This document shows, in pieces, positions 1 to 12,230 of a DNA stretch of 64,000 nt. The translations under genes were made by a program, and so were the position numbers. Position 1 is the stretch's first letter, and each line of letters starts with the position of its first letter. Under the pieces are notes generated by a model. The model made no database searches and was not told the origin of the DNA. It worked only from the letters and a program-made list of their open reading frames with translations. This stretch comes from Pisaster brevispinus (Eukaryota; Echinodermata; Asteroidea; Forcipulatida; Asteriidae). Location: contig JAMKCF010000003.1 in the NCBI GenBank assembly GCA_023634235.1, positions 13,920,742 to 13,984,741 on the forward strand, read 5' to 3'.

Positions 1-3000
1 AAAGTGCAAAGTGCAAAGTGCAAAGTGCAAAGTGCAAAGTGCAAAGTGCAAAGTGCAAAGTGCAAAGTGCAAAGTGCAAAGTGCAAAGTGCAAAGTGCAA
101 AGTGCAAAGTGCAAAGTGCAAAGTGCAAAGTGCAAAGTGCAAAGTGCAAAGTGCAAAGTGCAAAGTGCAAAGTGCAAAGTGCAAAGTGCAAAGTGCAAAG
201 TGCAAAGTGCAAAGTGCAAAGTGCAAAGTGCAAAGTGCAAAGTGCAAAGTGCAAAGTGCAAAGTGCAAAGTGCAAAGTGCAAAGTGCAAAGTGCAAAGTG
301 CAAAGTGCAAAGTGCAAAGTGCAAAGTGCAAAGTGCAAAGTGCAAAGTGCAAAGTGCAAAGTGCAAAGTGCAAAGTGCAAAGTGCAAAGTGCAAAGTGCA
401 AAGTGCAAAGTGCAAAGTGCAAAGTGCAAAGTGCAAAGTGCAAAGTGCAAAGTGCAAAGTGCAAAGTGCAAAGTGCAAAGTGCAAAGTGCAAAGTGCAAA
501 GTGCAAAGTGCAAAGTGCAAAGTGCAAAGTGCAAAGTGCAAAGTGCAAAGTGCAAAGTGCAAAGTGCAAAGTGCAAAGTGCAAAGTGCAAAGTGCAAAGT
601 GCAAAGTGCAAAGTGCAAAGTGCAAAGTGCAAAGTGCAAAGTGCAAAGTGCAAAGTGCAAAGTGCAAAGTGCAAAGTGCAAAGTGCAAAGTGCAAAGTGC
701 AAAGTGCAAAGTGCAAAGTGCAAAGTGCAAAGTGCAAAGTGCAAAGTGCAAAGTGCAAAGTGCAAAGTGCAAAGTGCAAAGTGCAAAGTGCAAAGTGCAA
801 AGTGCAAAGTGCAAAGTGCAAAGTGCAAAGTGCAAAGTGCAAAGTGCAAAGTGCAAAGTGCAAAGTGCAAAGTGCAAAGTGCAAAGTGCAAAGTGCAAAG
901 TGCAAAGTGCAAAGTGCAAAGTGCAAAGTGCAAAGTGCAAAGTGCAAAGTGCAAAGTGCAAAGTGCAAAGTGCAAAGTGCAAAGTGCAAAGTGCAAAGTG
1001 CAAAGTGCAAAGTGCAAAGTGCAAAGTGCAAAGTGCAAAGTGCAAAGTGCAAAGTGCAAAGTGCAAAGTGCAAAGTGCAAAGTGCAAAGTGCAAAGTGCA
1101 AAGTGCAAAGTGCAAAGTGCAAAGTGCAAAGTGCAAAGTGCAAAGTGCAAAGTGCAAAGTGCAAAGTGCAAAGTGCAAAGTGCAAAGTGCAAAGTGCAAA
1201 GTGCAAAGTGCAAAGTGCAAAGTGCAAAGTGCAAAGTGCAAAGTGCAAAGTGCAAAGTGCAAAGTGCAAAGTGCAAAGTGCAAAGTGCAAAGTGCAAAGT
1301 GCAAAGTGCAAAGTGCAAAGTGCAAAGTGCAAAGTGCAAAGTGCAAAGTGCAAAGTGCAAAGTGCAAAGTGCAAAGTGCAAAGTGCAAAGTGCAAAGTGC
1401 AAAGTGCAAAGTGCAAAGTGCAAAGTGCAAAGTGCAAAGTGCAAAGTGCAAAGTGCAAAGTGCAAAGTGCAAAGTGCAAAGTGCAAAGTGCAAAGTGCAA
1501 AGTGCAAAGTGCAAAGTGCAAAGTGCAAAGTGCAAAGTGCAAAGTGCAAAGTGCAAAGTGCAAAGTGCAAAGTGCAAAGTGCAAAGTGCAAAGTGCAAAG
1601 TGCAAAGTGCAAAGTGCAAAGTGCAAAGTGCAAAGTGCAAAGTGCAAAGTGCAAAGTGCAAAGTGCAAAGTGCAAAGTGCAAAGTGCAAAGTGCAAAGTG
1701 CAAAGTGCAAAGTGCAAAGTGCAAAGTGCAAAGTGCAAAGTGCAAAGTGCAAAGTGCAAAGTGCAAAGTGCAAAGTGCAAAGTGCAAAGTGCAAAGTGCA
1801 AAGTGCAAAGTGCAAAGTGCAAAGTGCAAAGTGCAAAGTGCAAAGTGCAAAGTGCAAAGTGCAAAGTGCAAAGTGCAAAGTGCAAAGTGCAAAGTGCAAA
1901 GTGCAAAGTGCAAAGTGCAAAGTGCAAAGTGCAAAGTGCAAAGTGCAAAGTGCAAAGTGCAAAGTGCAAAGTGCAAAGTGCAAAGTGCAAAGTGCAAAGT
2001 GCAAAGTGCAAAGTGCAAAGTGCAAAGTGCAAAGTGCAAAGTGCAAAGTGCAAAGTGCAAAGTGCAAAGTGCAAAGTGCAAAGTGCAAAGTGCAAAGTGC
2101 AAAGTGCAAAGTGCAAAGTGCAAAGTGCAAAGTGCAAAGTGCAAAGTGCAAAGTGCAAAGTGCAAAGTGCAAAGTGCAAAGTGCAAAGTGCAAAGTGCAA
2201 AGTGCAAAGTGCAAAGTGCAAAGTGCAAAGTGCAAAGTGCAAAGTGCAAAGTGCAAAGTGCAAAGTGCAAAGTGCAAAGTGCAAAGTGCAAAGTGCAAAG
2301 TGCAAAGTGCAAAGTGCAAAGTGCAAAGTGCAAAGTGCAAAGTGCAAAGTGCAAAGTGCAAAGTGCAAAGTGCAAAGTGCAAAGTGCAAAGTGCAAAGTG
2401 CAAAGTGCAAAGTGCAAAGTGCAAAGTGCAAAGTGCAAAGTGCAAAGTGCAAAGTGCAAAGTGCAAAGTGCAAAGTGCAAAGTGCAAAGTGCAAAGTGCA
2501 AAGTGCAAAGTGCAAAGTGCAAAGTGCAAAGTGCAAAGTGCAAAGTGCAAAGTGCAAAGTGCAAAGTGCAAAGTGCAAAGTGCAAAGTGCAAAGTGCAAA
2601 GTGCAAAGTGCAAAGTGCAAAGTGCAAAGTGCAAAGTGCAAAGTGCAAAGTGCAAAGTGCAAAGTGCAAAGTGCAAAGTGCAAAGTGCAAAGTGCAAAGT
2701 GCAAAGTGCAAAGTGCAAAGTGCAAAGTGCAAAGTGCAAAGTGCAAAGTGCAAAGTGCAAAGTGCAAAGTGCAAAGTGCAAAGTGCAAAGTGCAAAGTGC
2801 AAAGTGCAAAGTGCAAAGTGCAAAGTGCAAAGTGCAAAGTGCAAAGTGCAAAGTGCAAAGTGCAAAGTGCAAAGTGCAAAGTGCAAAGTGCAAAGTGCAA
2901 AGTGCAAAGTGCAAAGTGCAAAGTGCAAAGTGCAAAGTGCAAAGTGCAAAGTGCAAAGTGCAAAGTGCAAAGTGCAAAGTGCAAAGTGCAAAGTGCAAAG

Positions 3001-4846
3001 TGCAAAGTGCAAAGTGCAAAGTGCAAAGTGCAAAGTGCAAAGTGCAAAGTGCAAAGTGCAAAGTGCAAAGTGCAAAGTGCAAAGTGCAAAGTGCAAAGTG
3101 CAAAGTGCAAAGTGCAAAGTGCAAAGTGCAAAGTGCAAAGTGCAAAGTGCAAAGTGCAAAGTGCAAAGTGCAAAGTGCAAAGTGCAAAGTGCAAAGTGCA
3201 AAGTGCAAAGTGCAAAGTGCAAAGTGCAAAGTGCAAAGTGCAAAGTGCAAAGTGCAAAGTGCAAAGTGCAAAGTGCAAAGTGCAAAGTGCAAAGTGCAAA
3301 GTGCAAAGTGCAAAGTGCAAAGTGCAAAGTGCAAAGTGCAAAGTGCAAAGTGCAAAGTGCAAAGTGCAAAGTGCAAAGTGCAAAGTGCAAAGTGCAAAGT
3401 GCAAAGTGCAAAGTGCAAAGTGCAAAGTGCAAAGTGCAAAGTGCAAAGTGCAAAGTGCAAAGTGCAAAGTGCAAAGTGCAAAGTGCAAAGTGCAAAGTGC
3501 AAAGTGCAAAGTGCAAAGTGCAAAGTGCAAAGTGCAAAGTGCAAAGTGCAAAGTGCAAAGTGCAAAGTGCAAAGTGCAAAGTGCAAAGTGCAAAGTGCAA
3601 AGTGCAAAGTGCAAAGTGCAAAGTGCAAAGTGCAAAGTGCAAAGTGCAAAGTGCAAAGTGCAAAGTGCAAAGTGCAAAGTGCAAAGTGCAAAGTGCAAAG
3701 TGCAAAGTGCAAAGTGCAAAGTGCAAAGTGCAAAGTGCAAAGTGCAAAGTGCAAAGTGCAAAGTGCAAAGTGCAAAGTGCAAAGTGCAAAGTGCAAAGTG
3801 CAAAGTGCAAAGTGCAAAGTGCAAAGTGCAAAGTGCAAAGTGCAAAGTGCAAAGTGCAAAGTGCAAAGTGCAAAGTGCAAAGTGCAAAGTGCAAAGTGCA
3901 AAGTGCAAAGTGCAAAGTGCAAAGTGCAAAGTGCAAAGTGCAAAGTGCAAAGTGCAAAGTGCAAAGTGCAAAGTGCAAAGTGCAAAGTGCAAAGTGCAAA
4001 GTGCAAAGTGCAAAGTGCAAAGTGCAAAGTGCAAAGTGCAAAGTGCAAAGTGCAAAGTGCAAAGTGCAAAGTGCAAAGTGCAAAGTGCAAAGTGCAAAGT
4101 GCAAAGTGCAAAGTGCAAAGTGCAAAGTGCAAAGTGCAAAGTGCAAAGTGCAAAGTGCAAAGTGCAAAGTGCAAAGTGCAAAGTGCAAAGTGCAAAGTGC
4201 AAAGTGCAAAGTGCAAAGTGCAAAGTGCAAAGTGCAAAGTGCAAAGTGCAAAGTGCAAAGTGCAAAGTGCAAAGTGCAAAGTGCAAAGTGCAAAGTGCAA
4301 AGTGCAAAGTGCAAAGTGCAAAGTGCAAAGTGCAAAGTGCAAAGTGCAAAGTGCAAAGTGCAAAGTGCAAAGTGCAAAGTGCAAAGTGCAAAGTGCAAAG
4401 TGCAAAGTGCAAAGTGCAAAGTGCAAAGTGCAAAGTGCAAAGTGCAAAGTGCAAAGTGCAAAGTGCAAAGTGCAAAGTGCAAAGTGCAAAGTGCAAAGTG
4501 CAAAGTGCAAAGTGCAAAGTGCAAAGTGCAAAGTGCAAAGTGCAAAGTGCAAAGTGCAAAGTGCAAAGTGCAAAGTGCAAAGTGCAAAGTGCAAAGTGCA
4601 AAGTGCAAAGTGCAAAGTGCAAAGTGCAAAGTGCAAAGTGCAAAGTGCAAAGTGCAAAGTGCAAAGTGCAAAGTGCAAAGTGCAAAGTGCAAAGTGCAAA
4701 GTGCAAAGTGCAAAGTGCAAAGTGCAAAGTGCAAAGTGCAAAGTGCAAAGTGCAAAGTGCAAAGTGCAAAGTGCAAAGTGCAAAGTGCAAAGTGCAAAGT
4801 GCAAAGTGCAAAGTGCAAAGTGCAAAGTGCAAAGTGCAAAGTGCAA
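1..4846. repeat. Heptamer tandem array (AAAGTGC)n
   Basis: A 7-bp unit, AAAGTGC, is repeated about 692 times with no variant that I could see by eye. The array is already running at base 1, so it continues outside the window. Because 7 is not a multiple of 3 and the unit has no stop in the forward frames, it is open in all three forward frames; that is a repeat artefact, not coding. The unit differs from the canonical animal telomere TTAGGG. Such purity over almost 5 kb suggests recent expansion, or an assembly region resolved from repeat consensus. Confidence 0.97.
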
Positions 4847-7800
4847 GGCAGACGGAAAAAGGAGCACCGGGGCAGGACGGAAAAAGGAGCACCGGGGCAG
4901 GACGGAAAAAGGAGCACCGGGGCAGGACGGAAAAAGGAGCACCGGGGCAGGACGGAAAAAGGAGCACCGGGGCAGGACGGAAAAAGGAGCACCGGGGCAG
5001 GACGGAAAAAGGAGCACCGGGGCAGGACGGAAAAAGGAGCACCGGGGCAGGACGGAAAAAGGAGCACCGGGGCAGGACGGAAAAAGGAGCACCGGGGCAG
5101 GACGGAAAAAGGAGCACCGGGGCAGGACGGAAAAAGGAGCACCGGGGCAGGACGGAAAAAGGAGCACCGGGGCAGGACGGAAAAAGGAGCACCGGGGCAG
5201 GACGGAAAAAGGAGCACCGGGGCAGGACGGAAAAAGGAGCACCGGGGCAGGACGGAAAAAGGAGCACCGGGGCAGGACGGAAAAAGGAGCACCGGGGCAG
5301 GACGGAAAAAGGAGCACCGGGGCAGGACGGAAAAAGGAGCACCGGGGCAGGACGGAAAAAGGAGCACCGGGGCAGGACGGAAAAAGGAGCACCGGGGCAG
5401 GACGGAAAAAGGAGCACCGGGGCAGGACGGAAAAAGGAGCACCGGGGCAGGACGGAAAAAGGAGCACCGGGGCAGGACGGAAAAAGGAGCACCGGGGCAG
5501 GACGGAAAAAGGAGCACCGGGGCAGGACGGAAAAAGGAGCACCGGGGCAGGACGGAAAAAGGAGCACCGGGGCAGGACGGAAAAAGGAGCACCGGGGCAG
5601 GACGGAAAAAGGAGCACCGGGGCAGGACGGAAAAAGGAGCACCGGGGCAGGACGGAAAAAGGAGCACCGGGGCAGGACGGAAAAAGGAGCACCGGGGCAG
5701 GACGGAAAAAGGAGCACCGGGGCAGGACGGAAAAAGGAGCACCGGGGCAGGACGGAAAAAGGAGCACCGGGGCAGGACGGAAAAAGGAGCACCGGGGCAG
5801 GACGGAAAAAGGAGCACCGGGGCAGGACGGAAAAAGGAGCACCGGGGCAGGACGGAAAAAGGAGCACCGGGGCAGGACGGAAAAAGGAGCACCGGGGCAG
5901 GACGGAAAAAGGAGCACCGGGGCAGGACGGAAAAAGGAGCACCGGGGCAGGACGGAAAAAGGAGCACCGGGGCAGGACGGAAAAAGGAGCACCGGGGCAG
6001 GACGGAAAAAGGAGCACCGGGGCAGGACGGAAAAAGGAGCACCGGGGCAGGACGGAAAAAGGAGCACCGGGGCAGGACGGAAAAAGGAGCACCGGGGCAG
6101 GACGGAAAAAGGAGCACCGGGGCAGGACGGAAAAAGGAGCACCGGGGCAGGACGGAAAAAGGAGCACCGGGGCAGGACGGAAAAAGGAGCACCGGGGCAG
6201 GACGGAAAAAGGAGCACCGGGGCAGGACGGAAAAAGGAGCACCGGGGCAGGACGGAAAAAGGAGCACCGGGGCAGGACGGAAAAAGGAGCACCGGGGCAG
6301 GACGGAAAAAGGAGCACCGGGGCAGGACGGAAAAAGGAGCACCGGGGCAGGACGGAAAAAGGAGCACCGGGGCAGGACGGAAAAAGGAGCACCGGGGCAG
6401 GACGGAAAAAGGAGCACCGGGGCAGGACGGAAAAAGGAGCACCGGGGCAGGACGGAAAAAGGAGCACCGGGGCAGGACGGAAAAAGGAGCACCGGGGCAG
6501 GACGGAAAAAGGAGCACCGGGGCAGGACGGAAAAAGGAGCACCGGGGCAGGACGGAAAAAGGAGCACCGGGGCAGGACGGAAAAAGGAGCACCGGGGCAG
6601 GACGGAAAAAGGAGCACCGGGGCAGGACGGAAAAAGGAGCACCGGGGCAGGACGGAAAAAGGAGCACCGGGGCAGGACGGAAAAAGGAGCACCGGGGCAG
6701 GACGGAAAAAGGAGCACCGGGGCAGGACGGAAAAAGGAGCACCGGGGCAGGACGGAAAAAGGAGCACCGGGGCAGGACGGAAAAAGGAGCACCGGGGCAG
6801 GACGGAAAAAGGAGCACCGGGGCAGGACGGAAAAAGGAGCACCGGGGCAGGACGGAAAAAGGAGCACCGGGGCAGGACGGAAAAAGGAGCACCGGGGCAG
6901 GACGGAAAAAGGAGCACCGGGGCAGGACGGAAAAAGGAGCACCGGGGCAGGACGGAAAAAGGAGCACCGGGGCAGGACGGAAAAAGGAGCACCGGGGCAG
7001 GACGGAAAAAGGAGCACCGGGGCAGGACGGAAAAAGGAGCACCGGGGCAGGACGGAAAAAGGAGCACCGGGGCAGGACGGAAAAAGGAGCACCGGGGCAG
7101 GACGGAAAAAGGAGCACCGGGGCAGGACGGAAAAAGGAGCACCGGGGCAGGACGGAAAAAGGAGCACCGGGGCAGGACGGAAAAAGGAGCACCGGGGCAG
7201 GACGGAAAAAGGAGCACCGGGGCAGGACGGAAAAAGGAGCACCGGGGCAGGACGGAAAAAGGAGCACCGGGGCAGGACGGAAAAAGGAGCACCGGGGCAG
7301 GACGGAAAAAGGAGCACCGGGGCAGGACGGAAAAAGGAGCACCGGGGCAGGACGGAAAAAGGAGCACCGGGGCAGGACGGAAAAAGGAGCACCGGGGCAG
7401 GACGGAAAAAGGAGCACCGGGGCAGGACGGAAAAAGGAGCACCGGGGCAGGACGGAAAAAGGAGCACCGGGGCAGGACGGAAAAAGGAGCACCGGGGCAG
7501 GACGGAAAAAGGAGCACCGGGGCAGGACGGAAAAAGGAGCACCGGGGCAGGACGGAAAAAGGAGCACCGGGGCAGGACGGAAAAAGGAGCACCGGGGCAG
7601 GACGGAAAAAGGAGCACCGGGGCAGGACGGAAAAAGGAGCACCGGGGCAGGACGGAAAAAGGAGCACCGGGGCAGGACGGAAAAAGGAGCACCGGGGCAG
7701 GACGGAAAAAGGAGCACCGGGGCAGGACGGAAAAAGGAGCACCGGGGCAGGACGGAAAAAGGAGCACCGGGGCAGGACGGAAAAAGGAGCACCGGGGCAG

Positions 7801-8685
7801 GACGGAAAAAGGAGCACCGGGGCAGGACGGAAAAAGGAGCACCGGGGCAGGACGGAAAAAGGAGCACCGGGGCAGGACGGAAAAAGGAGCACCGGGGCAG
7901 GACGGAAAAAGGAGCACCGGGGCAGGACGGAAAAAGGAGCACCGGGGCAGGACGGAAAAAGGAGCACCGGGGCAGGACGGAAAAAGGAGCACCGGGGCAG
8001 GACGGAAAAAGGAGCACCGGGGCAGGACGGAAAAAGGAGCACCGGGGCAGGACGGAAAAAGGAGCACCGGGGCAGGACGGAAAAAGGAGCACCGGGGCAG
8101 GACGGAAAAAGGAGCACCGGGGCAGGACGGAAAAAGGAGCACCGGGGCAGGACGGAAAAAGGAGCACCGGGGCAGGACGGAAAAAGGAGCACCGGGGCAG
8201 GACGGAAAAAGGAGCACCGGGGCAGGACGGAAAAAGGAGCACCGGGGCAGGACGGAAAAAGGAGCACCGGGGCAGGACGGAAAAAGGAGCACCGGGGCAG
8301 GACGGAAAAAGGAGCACCGGGGCAGGACGGAAAAAGGAGCACCGGGGCAGGACGGAAAAAGGAGCACCGGGGCAGGACGGAAAAAGGAGCACCGGGGCAG
8401 GACGGAAAAAGGAGCACCGGGGCAGGACGGAAAAAGGAGCACCGGGGCAGGACGGAAAAAGGAGCACCGGGGCAGGACGGAAAAAGGAGCACCGGGGCAG
8501 GACGGAAAAAGGAGCACCGGGGCAGGACGGAAAAAGGAGCACCGGGGCAGGACGGAAAAAGGAGCACCGGGGCAGGACGGAAAAAGGAGCACCGGGGCAG
8601 GACGGAAAAAGGAGCACCGGGGCAGGACGGAAAAAGGAGCACCGGGGCAGGACGGAAAAAGGAGCACCGGGGCAGGACGGAAAAA
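4847..8685. repeat. 25-bp tandem array
   Basis: About 153 head-to-tail copies of a 25-bp unit whose landmarks are GGCAGGACGG, AAAAAGGAGC and ACCGG. The array abuts the heptamer array directly. The first copy lacks one G (GGCAGACGG); the remaining copies look identical. It ends in the middle of a unit at the A-run before CTACTACTC. Open frames of about 2,900 codons crossing both arrays are repeat artefacts. Confidence 0.97.
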
Positions 8686-8747
8686 CTACTACTCTTTGAA
8701 AACTACTTGGATTTTGGAACAGGTGTCTCATATGTATCTTTTTTTAA

Positions 8748-9017
8748 CTTTGACCCTTGATCTTTGACCCTTGACCTTTGACCTGATCTTTGACCCTTGA
8801 TCTTTGACCCTTGATCTTTGACCCTTGACCCTTACCCCTTGTTCTTTGACCCTTGATCTTTGACCCTTGACCCTTACCCCTTGATCTTTGACCCTTGATC
8901 TTTGACCCTTGATCCTTACCCCTTGATCTTTGACCCTTGATCTTTGACCCTTGATCCTTGCCCCTTGATCTTTGACCCTTGATCTTTGACCCTTGATCTT
9001 TGACCCTTGATCTTTGA
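8748..9017. repeat. 14-bp tandem array (TTTGACCCTTGATC)n
   Basis: Imperfect copies of TTTGACCCTTGATC with variants such as CCCTTACCCCTTGATC. The 14-mer reads as two related 7-bp halves. On the minus strand the halves are CAAAGAT and CAAGGGT, close in form to the CAAAGTG phase of the heptamer array at the start of the window. About 60 bp of unique sequence separates it from the 25-bp array. Confidence 0.9.
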
Positions 9018-9300
9018 AAACGTTATGTTAAGTTTCCTACAGCCTACATATATAGGGTTTTCTTTTTTATTTAAATTACAGACTCAAAAAAGGACTCTTC
9101 AGTACTACACGTTTTTAATATTCAGTATTTTATTTCTGACACATGTTAAATTTAGATACAAGTTGAACACTCAAAATAAATTTAGTTTTTAACGTAAACT
9201 TATTACCATTAAGATACATTTTGTATGTTTAAATAACGCAAACTTCTAACTGTAGATCAATATTAAAATTACAATAATCATAGTGTTTAAAAAAAAGTTA
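9018..9300. other. Unique AT-rich spacer, no gene seen
   Basis: AT-rich sequence between the 14-bp array and the first satellite copies. A 61-codon open frame begins near 9,007 but shows no recognisable protein character. I see no splice-bounded exon. Confidence 0.6.
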
Positions 9301-9945
9301 TTTAATTGTTCAGGACGGAGAGAGTAAACAAGTGCAAGTGATTATTAAAAGCAAGGATGGAAGTTGTATAAGCGCAAGGACAAAGTGATATTTAAATGCA
9401 GGGACGGAGTGACAGTTAAACAGGAGGGAAGTGGTCAGTAAACGCAGGGAGGGAGTGATAATTAAACGCAGGAAGGGAAGTGATAATTAAACGGAAGGAG
9501 GGAAGTGGTCAGTAAACGCAGGGAGTGATAATTAAACGGAAGGATGGAAGTGATAATTAAATGCAGGAAGGGTCAGTAAACGCAGGGAGGGAGTGATAAT
9601 TAAACGGAAGGATGGAAGAGGTCAGTAAACGCAGGGAGAGTGATAATTAAACGGAAGGAGGGAAGTGGTCAGTAAATGCAAGGAGAGAAGTGAAAATTAA
9701 ACTGACAGAGGGAAGTGGTCAGTAAACGCAAGGATGGAACTGATAATTAAATGCAGGAAGGGAAGTGGTCAGTAAATGCAAGAAGGAAAGTAATAATTAA
9801 ACGGAAGGACGGAAGAGGTCAGTAAATGCAGGGTTGGAAGTGATAATTAAACGCAGGAAGGGAAGTGGTCAGTAAACGCAGGGAGAGTGATAATTAAACG
9901 GAAGGAGGGAAGTGGTCAGTAAATGCAGGGAGGGAAGTGATAATA
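9301..9945. repeat. Degenerate left edge of 23-25 bp satellite
   Basis: Loosely repeated units alternate between two variants, GGAAGTGATAATTAAACGC and GGAAGTGGTCAGTAAACGC, each followed by AGGGAGG or AGGAAG. They are relatives of the main 23-bp unit (GGAAGTGGTACAAACGCAAG). Unit length and sequence vary much more here than in the core array, as expected at an unhomogenised satellite edge. Confidence 0.85.
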
Positions 9946-10192
9946 TGTTCACATGGAAAACAACAAAATGTCAGTTCAGATTATGACCTCTTTGACCTCT
10001 TTGGTTGAATACTATAATAATAATAATAATCATAGTGAACATTTATAACGCGTCATGTCTGTCAGACCTGACACTCCTGGTGTGACTGAAAAAAGCCAAA
10101 ATTAGTATGAACTAAACAACAAACTACAGAAAAGGTGGGTTTTTAATTGAATTTTGAATTTTGCACGTGAGGTTTCTTTTCTGAGTTCAGTA
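9946..10192 (-). mobile_element. LINE 3' tail, truncated copy 1
   Basis: Near-duplicate of 11,676-11,968: both share ATGTTCACATGGAAAAC, a TAATAATAAT tail, the TATAACGCGTCATG end and the TTTCTTTTCTGAGTTCAGTA stretch. Read on the minus strand it is the last part of a LINE open frame followed by its 3' end. Homology to the longer copy stops at GAGTTCAGTA, where satellite units resume, so the copy is truncated and embedded in the satellite. Confidence 0.75.
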
Positions 10193-11215
10193 AATGCAAG
10201 GATTGAAGTGATAATTAAACGCAGGAAGGGAAATGCAAGGAGGGAGTGATGATTAAACGCAGGAAGGGAAATGGTCAGTAAACGCAGGGAGAGTGACAAT
10301 TAAACGGAAGGAGGGAAGTGGTCAGTAAACGCAAGGATGGAAGTGATAATTAAACGCAGGAAGGGAAGTGATAATTAAACGCAGGAAGGGAAGTGTTCAA
10401 TAAATGTAGGAAGGGAATGGTCAGAAAACGTAAGGAGGGAGTGATAATTAAACACAAGGAAGAAAGTGGTTAGAAAATGCAAGGATAGAAGTGGTCTTAA
10501 GGCAAGGAGGGATGTGATATTTATATGCAAGGAGGGAAGTGATAATTAAATGCAGGAAGGGAAGTAATAATTAAACGCAAGGAGGAAGTGATAATTAAAC
10601 GCAAGGAGGAAAGTGATAATTAAACGCAAGGAGGGAAGCGGTACAAACCTAATGAGGGAAGTGATAAATAAACGCAAGGAGGAAAGTGATAATTAAACGC
10701 AAGGAGGGAAGCGGTACAAACCTAATGAGGGAAGTGATAATTAAACGCAAGGAGGAAAGTGATAATTAAACGCAAGGAGGGAAGCGGTACAAACCTAATG
10801 AGGAAAGTGATAATTAAACGCAAGGAGGGAAGCGGTACAAACCTAATGAGGGAAGTGATAAATAAACGCAAGGAGGAAAGTGGTGTAAACGCAAGGAGGG
10901 AAGTGATAAATAAACGCAATGGAGAGAAACTGACCAAAACGTAATGATGGATATAATGCAAAGAGGAACCTGGTACAAGAGCAGGGCTTGAAGTGGTTAA
11001 TAATTGCAGGGATGGTAAATAAACACGAGGAGGGAAGTTGTAACCAAATGCAAGGATGGATTGGGATAAATAAACTTGAAGAAAGTGTTTAAACAAACGC
11101 GAGGATGAAAGTGGTAAACTAACGCAAAGATCGATTGTGATAAATAAACATGAGGAAAGTGGTAAACAAATATGCAAGTGGTCAATAAACACAAGGATGG
11201 AAGTGGTAGATGAAT
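10193..11215. repeat. Degenerate satellite block
   Basis: More 23-25 bp units of the GATAATTAAACGC, GGTCAGTAAACGC and GATAAATAAACGC variants. Around 10,640-10,860 a local higher-order pattern repeats the phrase GGTACAAACCTAATGAGG several times. From about 10,930 onward the units decay progressively. Open frames of up to 156 codons here are satellite artefacts. Confidence 0.85.
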
Positions 11216-11675
11216 GGTAAACGCCTATGGGTGCTGAGTTAAGAGAGAAAAGTTAAGAAAGTTTATTAGACACTGAACTTGAGCTTTTGGGGAAGCGAAC
11301 AGTAAATACGTAAGAATAGAATGAACACAGGTGCAGGGATAGCACATGTAAAAGAAAACTTATCAAATTTAAAAGGGTATACGTTAAAAAGGATTTAAAG
11401 CAAAAATGAGGCTGTATAAGGAAGGATTTAGTAACAGTTGAAGAACACAGAGGTGGAGGCCAATATCTATTTAGAACACACAATATAAATTGTTTACAAA
11501 GATGTACTAATGTATATCATTCTAACATAACCAAGTGAAATGTTTCATTTAAAGACTATAGCTTTTTGTAGAATTTTGCATAAAAATAAGTAAGATTGTG
11601 TACAATCTTCTCCATCCACAAATAAGTGTCCGCAAAATAATATCAAACAGATACTTGGTTTGTTTTTGAAACGTA
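11216..11675. other. Unique sequence, no gene seen
   Basis: AT-rich sequence between the degenerate satellite and the LINE fragment. No recognisable domain, splice-bounded exon or repeat was found. Confidence 0.5.
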
Positions 11676-12230
11676 GATAATATGTTCACATGGAAAACAT
11701 AACAAAATGTCAGTTCAGATTATGACCTTCTCTTTGACCTCTTTGGTTGAGTACTATAATAACAAATATAATAACAATAATAGTTATAATAATAATAATA
11801 ATAATAATAGTGAACATTTATAACGCGTCATGTCTGTCAGACCTGACACTCCTGGTGTGACTGAGAGAAAGCCAAAAATAGTATGAACTAAACAACAAAG
11901 TATAGAAAAGGTGGGTTTTTAATTGAATTTTGAATTTTGCACGTGAGGTTTCTTTTCTGAGTTCAGTAGGGAGACTGTTCCAGAGTGATGAGCCAGATCT
12001 TGAAAACAACAGACTTTCCCAAGAATGCTGTGAATGTGGGATCTGTAGGAGTACGGCATCAGCAGAGCAGAATTGGCGTGGAGGTTTGTAGAGGCTTCTT
12101 AAGTCCTGGATGTATAAAGGTGATGTGCTGTGAAGAAATTGGAAGACAAAAAGAATGGTCTTGAAAGTCTTTGTCTTGAAAATGGAGTGAAAGTCCACTT
12201 TGGAATTGCAAATTCCCCCTTTCACCTTGT
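11676..12230 (-). pseudogene. LINE reverse transcriptase C-terminal fragment
   Basis: The minus strand has an open frame (12,225-11,818) whose second half has the signature of the extreme C-terminus of CR1/L2-like LINE ORF2: WNSLPTELRKETSRAKFK followed by IQLKTHLF, preceded by SPLYIQDLRSLYKPPR. The frame stops at TAA (11,818-11,820). It is followed on the minus strand by a short 3' region and an irregular TTA-rich microsatellite tail (about 11,750-11,815), the kind of end such LINEs have. The catalytic core is absent, so this is a 5'-truncated dead copy, with no sign of a promoter. Its terminal ~290 bp is duplicated at 9,946-10,192. The superfamily assignment comes from remembered motif similarity. 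Confidence 0.8.

Noticed and set aside
1..4846. Telomere
   Set aside because: The unit is not a known animal telomere repeat, and the array is internal to the given sequence on one side. Kept only as a question.
4..8767. Three parallel open frames of about 2,900 codons over the first two arrays
   Set aside because: They exist in all forward frames because 7-bp and 25-bp units without stop codons are open in every phase. The peptide is pure repeat and there is no gene structure.
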